A stretch of 51,511 bases of DNA, from contig JAMCWD010000002.1 of the NCBI GenBank assembly GCA_023475345.1, positions 1-51,511 of the forward strand, in the 5' to 3' direction. A program made the translations under genes and the position numbers. Under the pieces are notes generated by a model, which did no database searches, was not told the DNA's origin, and was given only the letters and a program-made list of their open reading frames with translations. Origin of the DNA: Chloroflexota bacterium. GTDB taxonomy: Bacteria; Vulcanimicrobiota; JAMCWD01. Below, piece after piece: positions 51,234 through 51,511 of this stretch (the stretch's first letter is position 1; the number at the start of each line of letters is the position of its first letter).

Positions 51234-51511
51234 TTACCGAACCGTTTCTTCAGCGACTACAACAGCCTCTTCCTGAACTTCGGACACTTCAACTTCAGCC
51301 TTTTCAGACACGGCTTCCAGGGCAACGGCTTTTCCTCTTTCGGTTTCTGCTTTAATTTCAGCTTTTATTTCTTCAAGCTTCGGAGGAGCAGAAGGCTCTT
51401 CAAGCCGTTCCTCTGCTTTGACTTCTACCTTCGGAGCCTCTGCAGCCTTAGCAGGCGCTTCGGCTTTGACTTCAACCTTCTCCTCTACCTTCGGAGCCTC
51501 TGCAGCCTTAG
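51234..51511 (-). pseudogene. N-terminal low-complexity part of the same TPR gene, ending at TAA
   Basis: Open frame from the window edge to a TAA at 51236-51234. The sequence is repetitive and acidic/basic (APKVE, KVEVKAEAPAKAAEA, PPKLEEIKAEIKAE, EAVVVAEETVR) and flows in frame into the 49116-51083 protein after the stop. No start is inside the window. The stop is probably a point change or base error in one long gene. Confidence 0.65.
51424..51511. repeat. In-gene direct repeat, 60-bp period, reaching the window end
   Basis: 28 identical bases at 51424-51451 and 51484-51511, 60 bp apart and in frame (20 codons per unit, containing KAAEAPKVE). The window stops exactly at the end of the second copy, as expected where an assembly breaks in a tandem repeat. 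Confidence 0.85.

Noticed and set aside
29473..51236. Genetic code change with TAA read as an amino acid
   Set aside because: Intact genes such as dcd (10568-10570), the 280-aa gene at 10733 and the AI-2E transporter gene end naturally at TAA, so only local recoding or errors remain possible.

Overview
This is a gene-dense bacterial stretch that is probably a complete contig, since both ends fall in repetitive DNA: the start of a transposase at base 1 and a 60-bp in-gene repeat at base 51511. The gene content points to an uncultured, didermic (Gram-negative-type) heterotroph. It has lipoprotein signal peptides, two LolA-like secreted proteins, HtrA, an O-antigen-ligase-type membrane protein and UDP-sugar synthesis, with many TPR and zinc-ribbon proteins. 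I cannot assign a phylum. TPR-rich genomes with zinc-ribbon/DUF4190/pilin-like proteins are typical of several candidate phyla.

Layout. 1-1.2 kb: decayed mobile DNA. An IS-type transposase start cuts into a large serine recombinase, which abuts the 3' end of tRNA-Ala(GGC). 1.2-6 kb: sirtuin, an AT-rich TPR lipoprotein-like gene, ATP-type PEP carboxykinase and two small genes. 6-9.8 kb: a minus-strand FdrA-type operon (DUF2877, FdrA, a phosphoribosyltransferase-like protein, and a 55-aa protein found by hand), with a structured leader upstream. 10-19.5 kb: dCTP deaminase, a LolA-like/membrane gene broken at a 12-C tract, CYTH, a second LolA-like protein, then Ugd, UDP-glucuronate decarboxylase, Hsp20 and a phosphodiester glycosidase-like exoprotein. 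19.6-28.9 kb: a cyclophilin lipoprotein, ThrRS, a DUF5693 membrane protein, a coiled-coil/SPFH pair, an exported two-domain protein, an AI-2E-type exporter and Ogt. 28.9-34.7 kb: HtrA broken by one in-frame TAA, an RDD protein, a zinc-ribbon/pilin-like fusion, RecF, a DciA-like DUF721 protein and a truncated RAYT transposase carrying a REP-like hairpin.

34.6-51.5 kb: a continuous minus-strand cluster. In transcription order it has two or three large TPR proteins, a membrane-anchored charged protein, a DUF4388-like protein, a Roadblock protein, a coupled 37-aa ORF, a GAF-PAS histidine kinase, a TPR-Roadblock protein, an O-antigen ligase fused to TPRs, a B12-binding radical SAM protein, a family 2 glycosyltransferase and a SPASM radical SAM protein. 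It reads like a surface-polymer system coupled to a Roadblock/TPR scaffold and a sensor kinase. It is the best candidate here for an undescribed system.

Three genes are broken by single events that leave the frame intact on both sides: the 12-C tract at 12447, TAA at 29473 and TAA at 51234. The sequence alone cannot separate assembly error, recent decay and recoding. TAA is used as the normal stop by intact genes such as dcd, so global reassignment is not supported.
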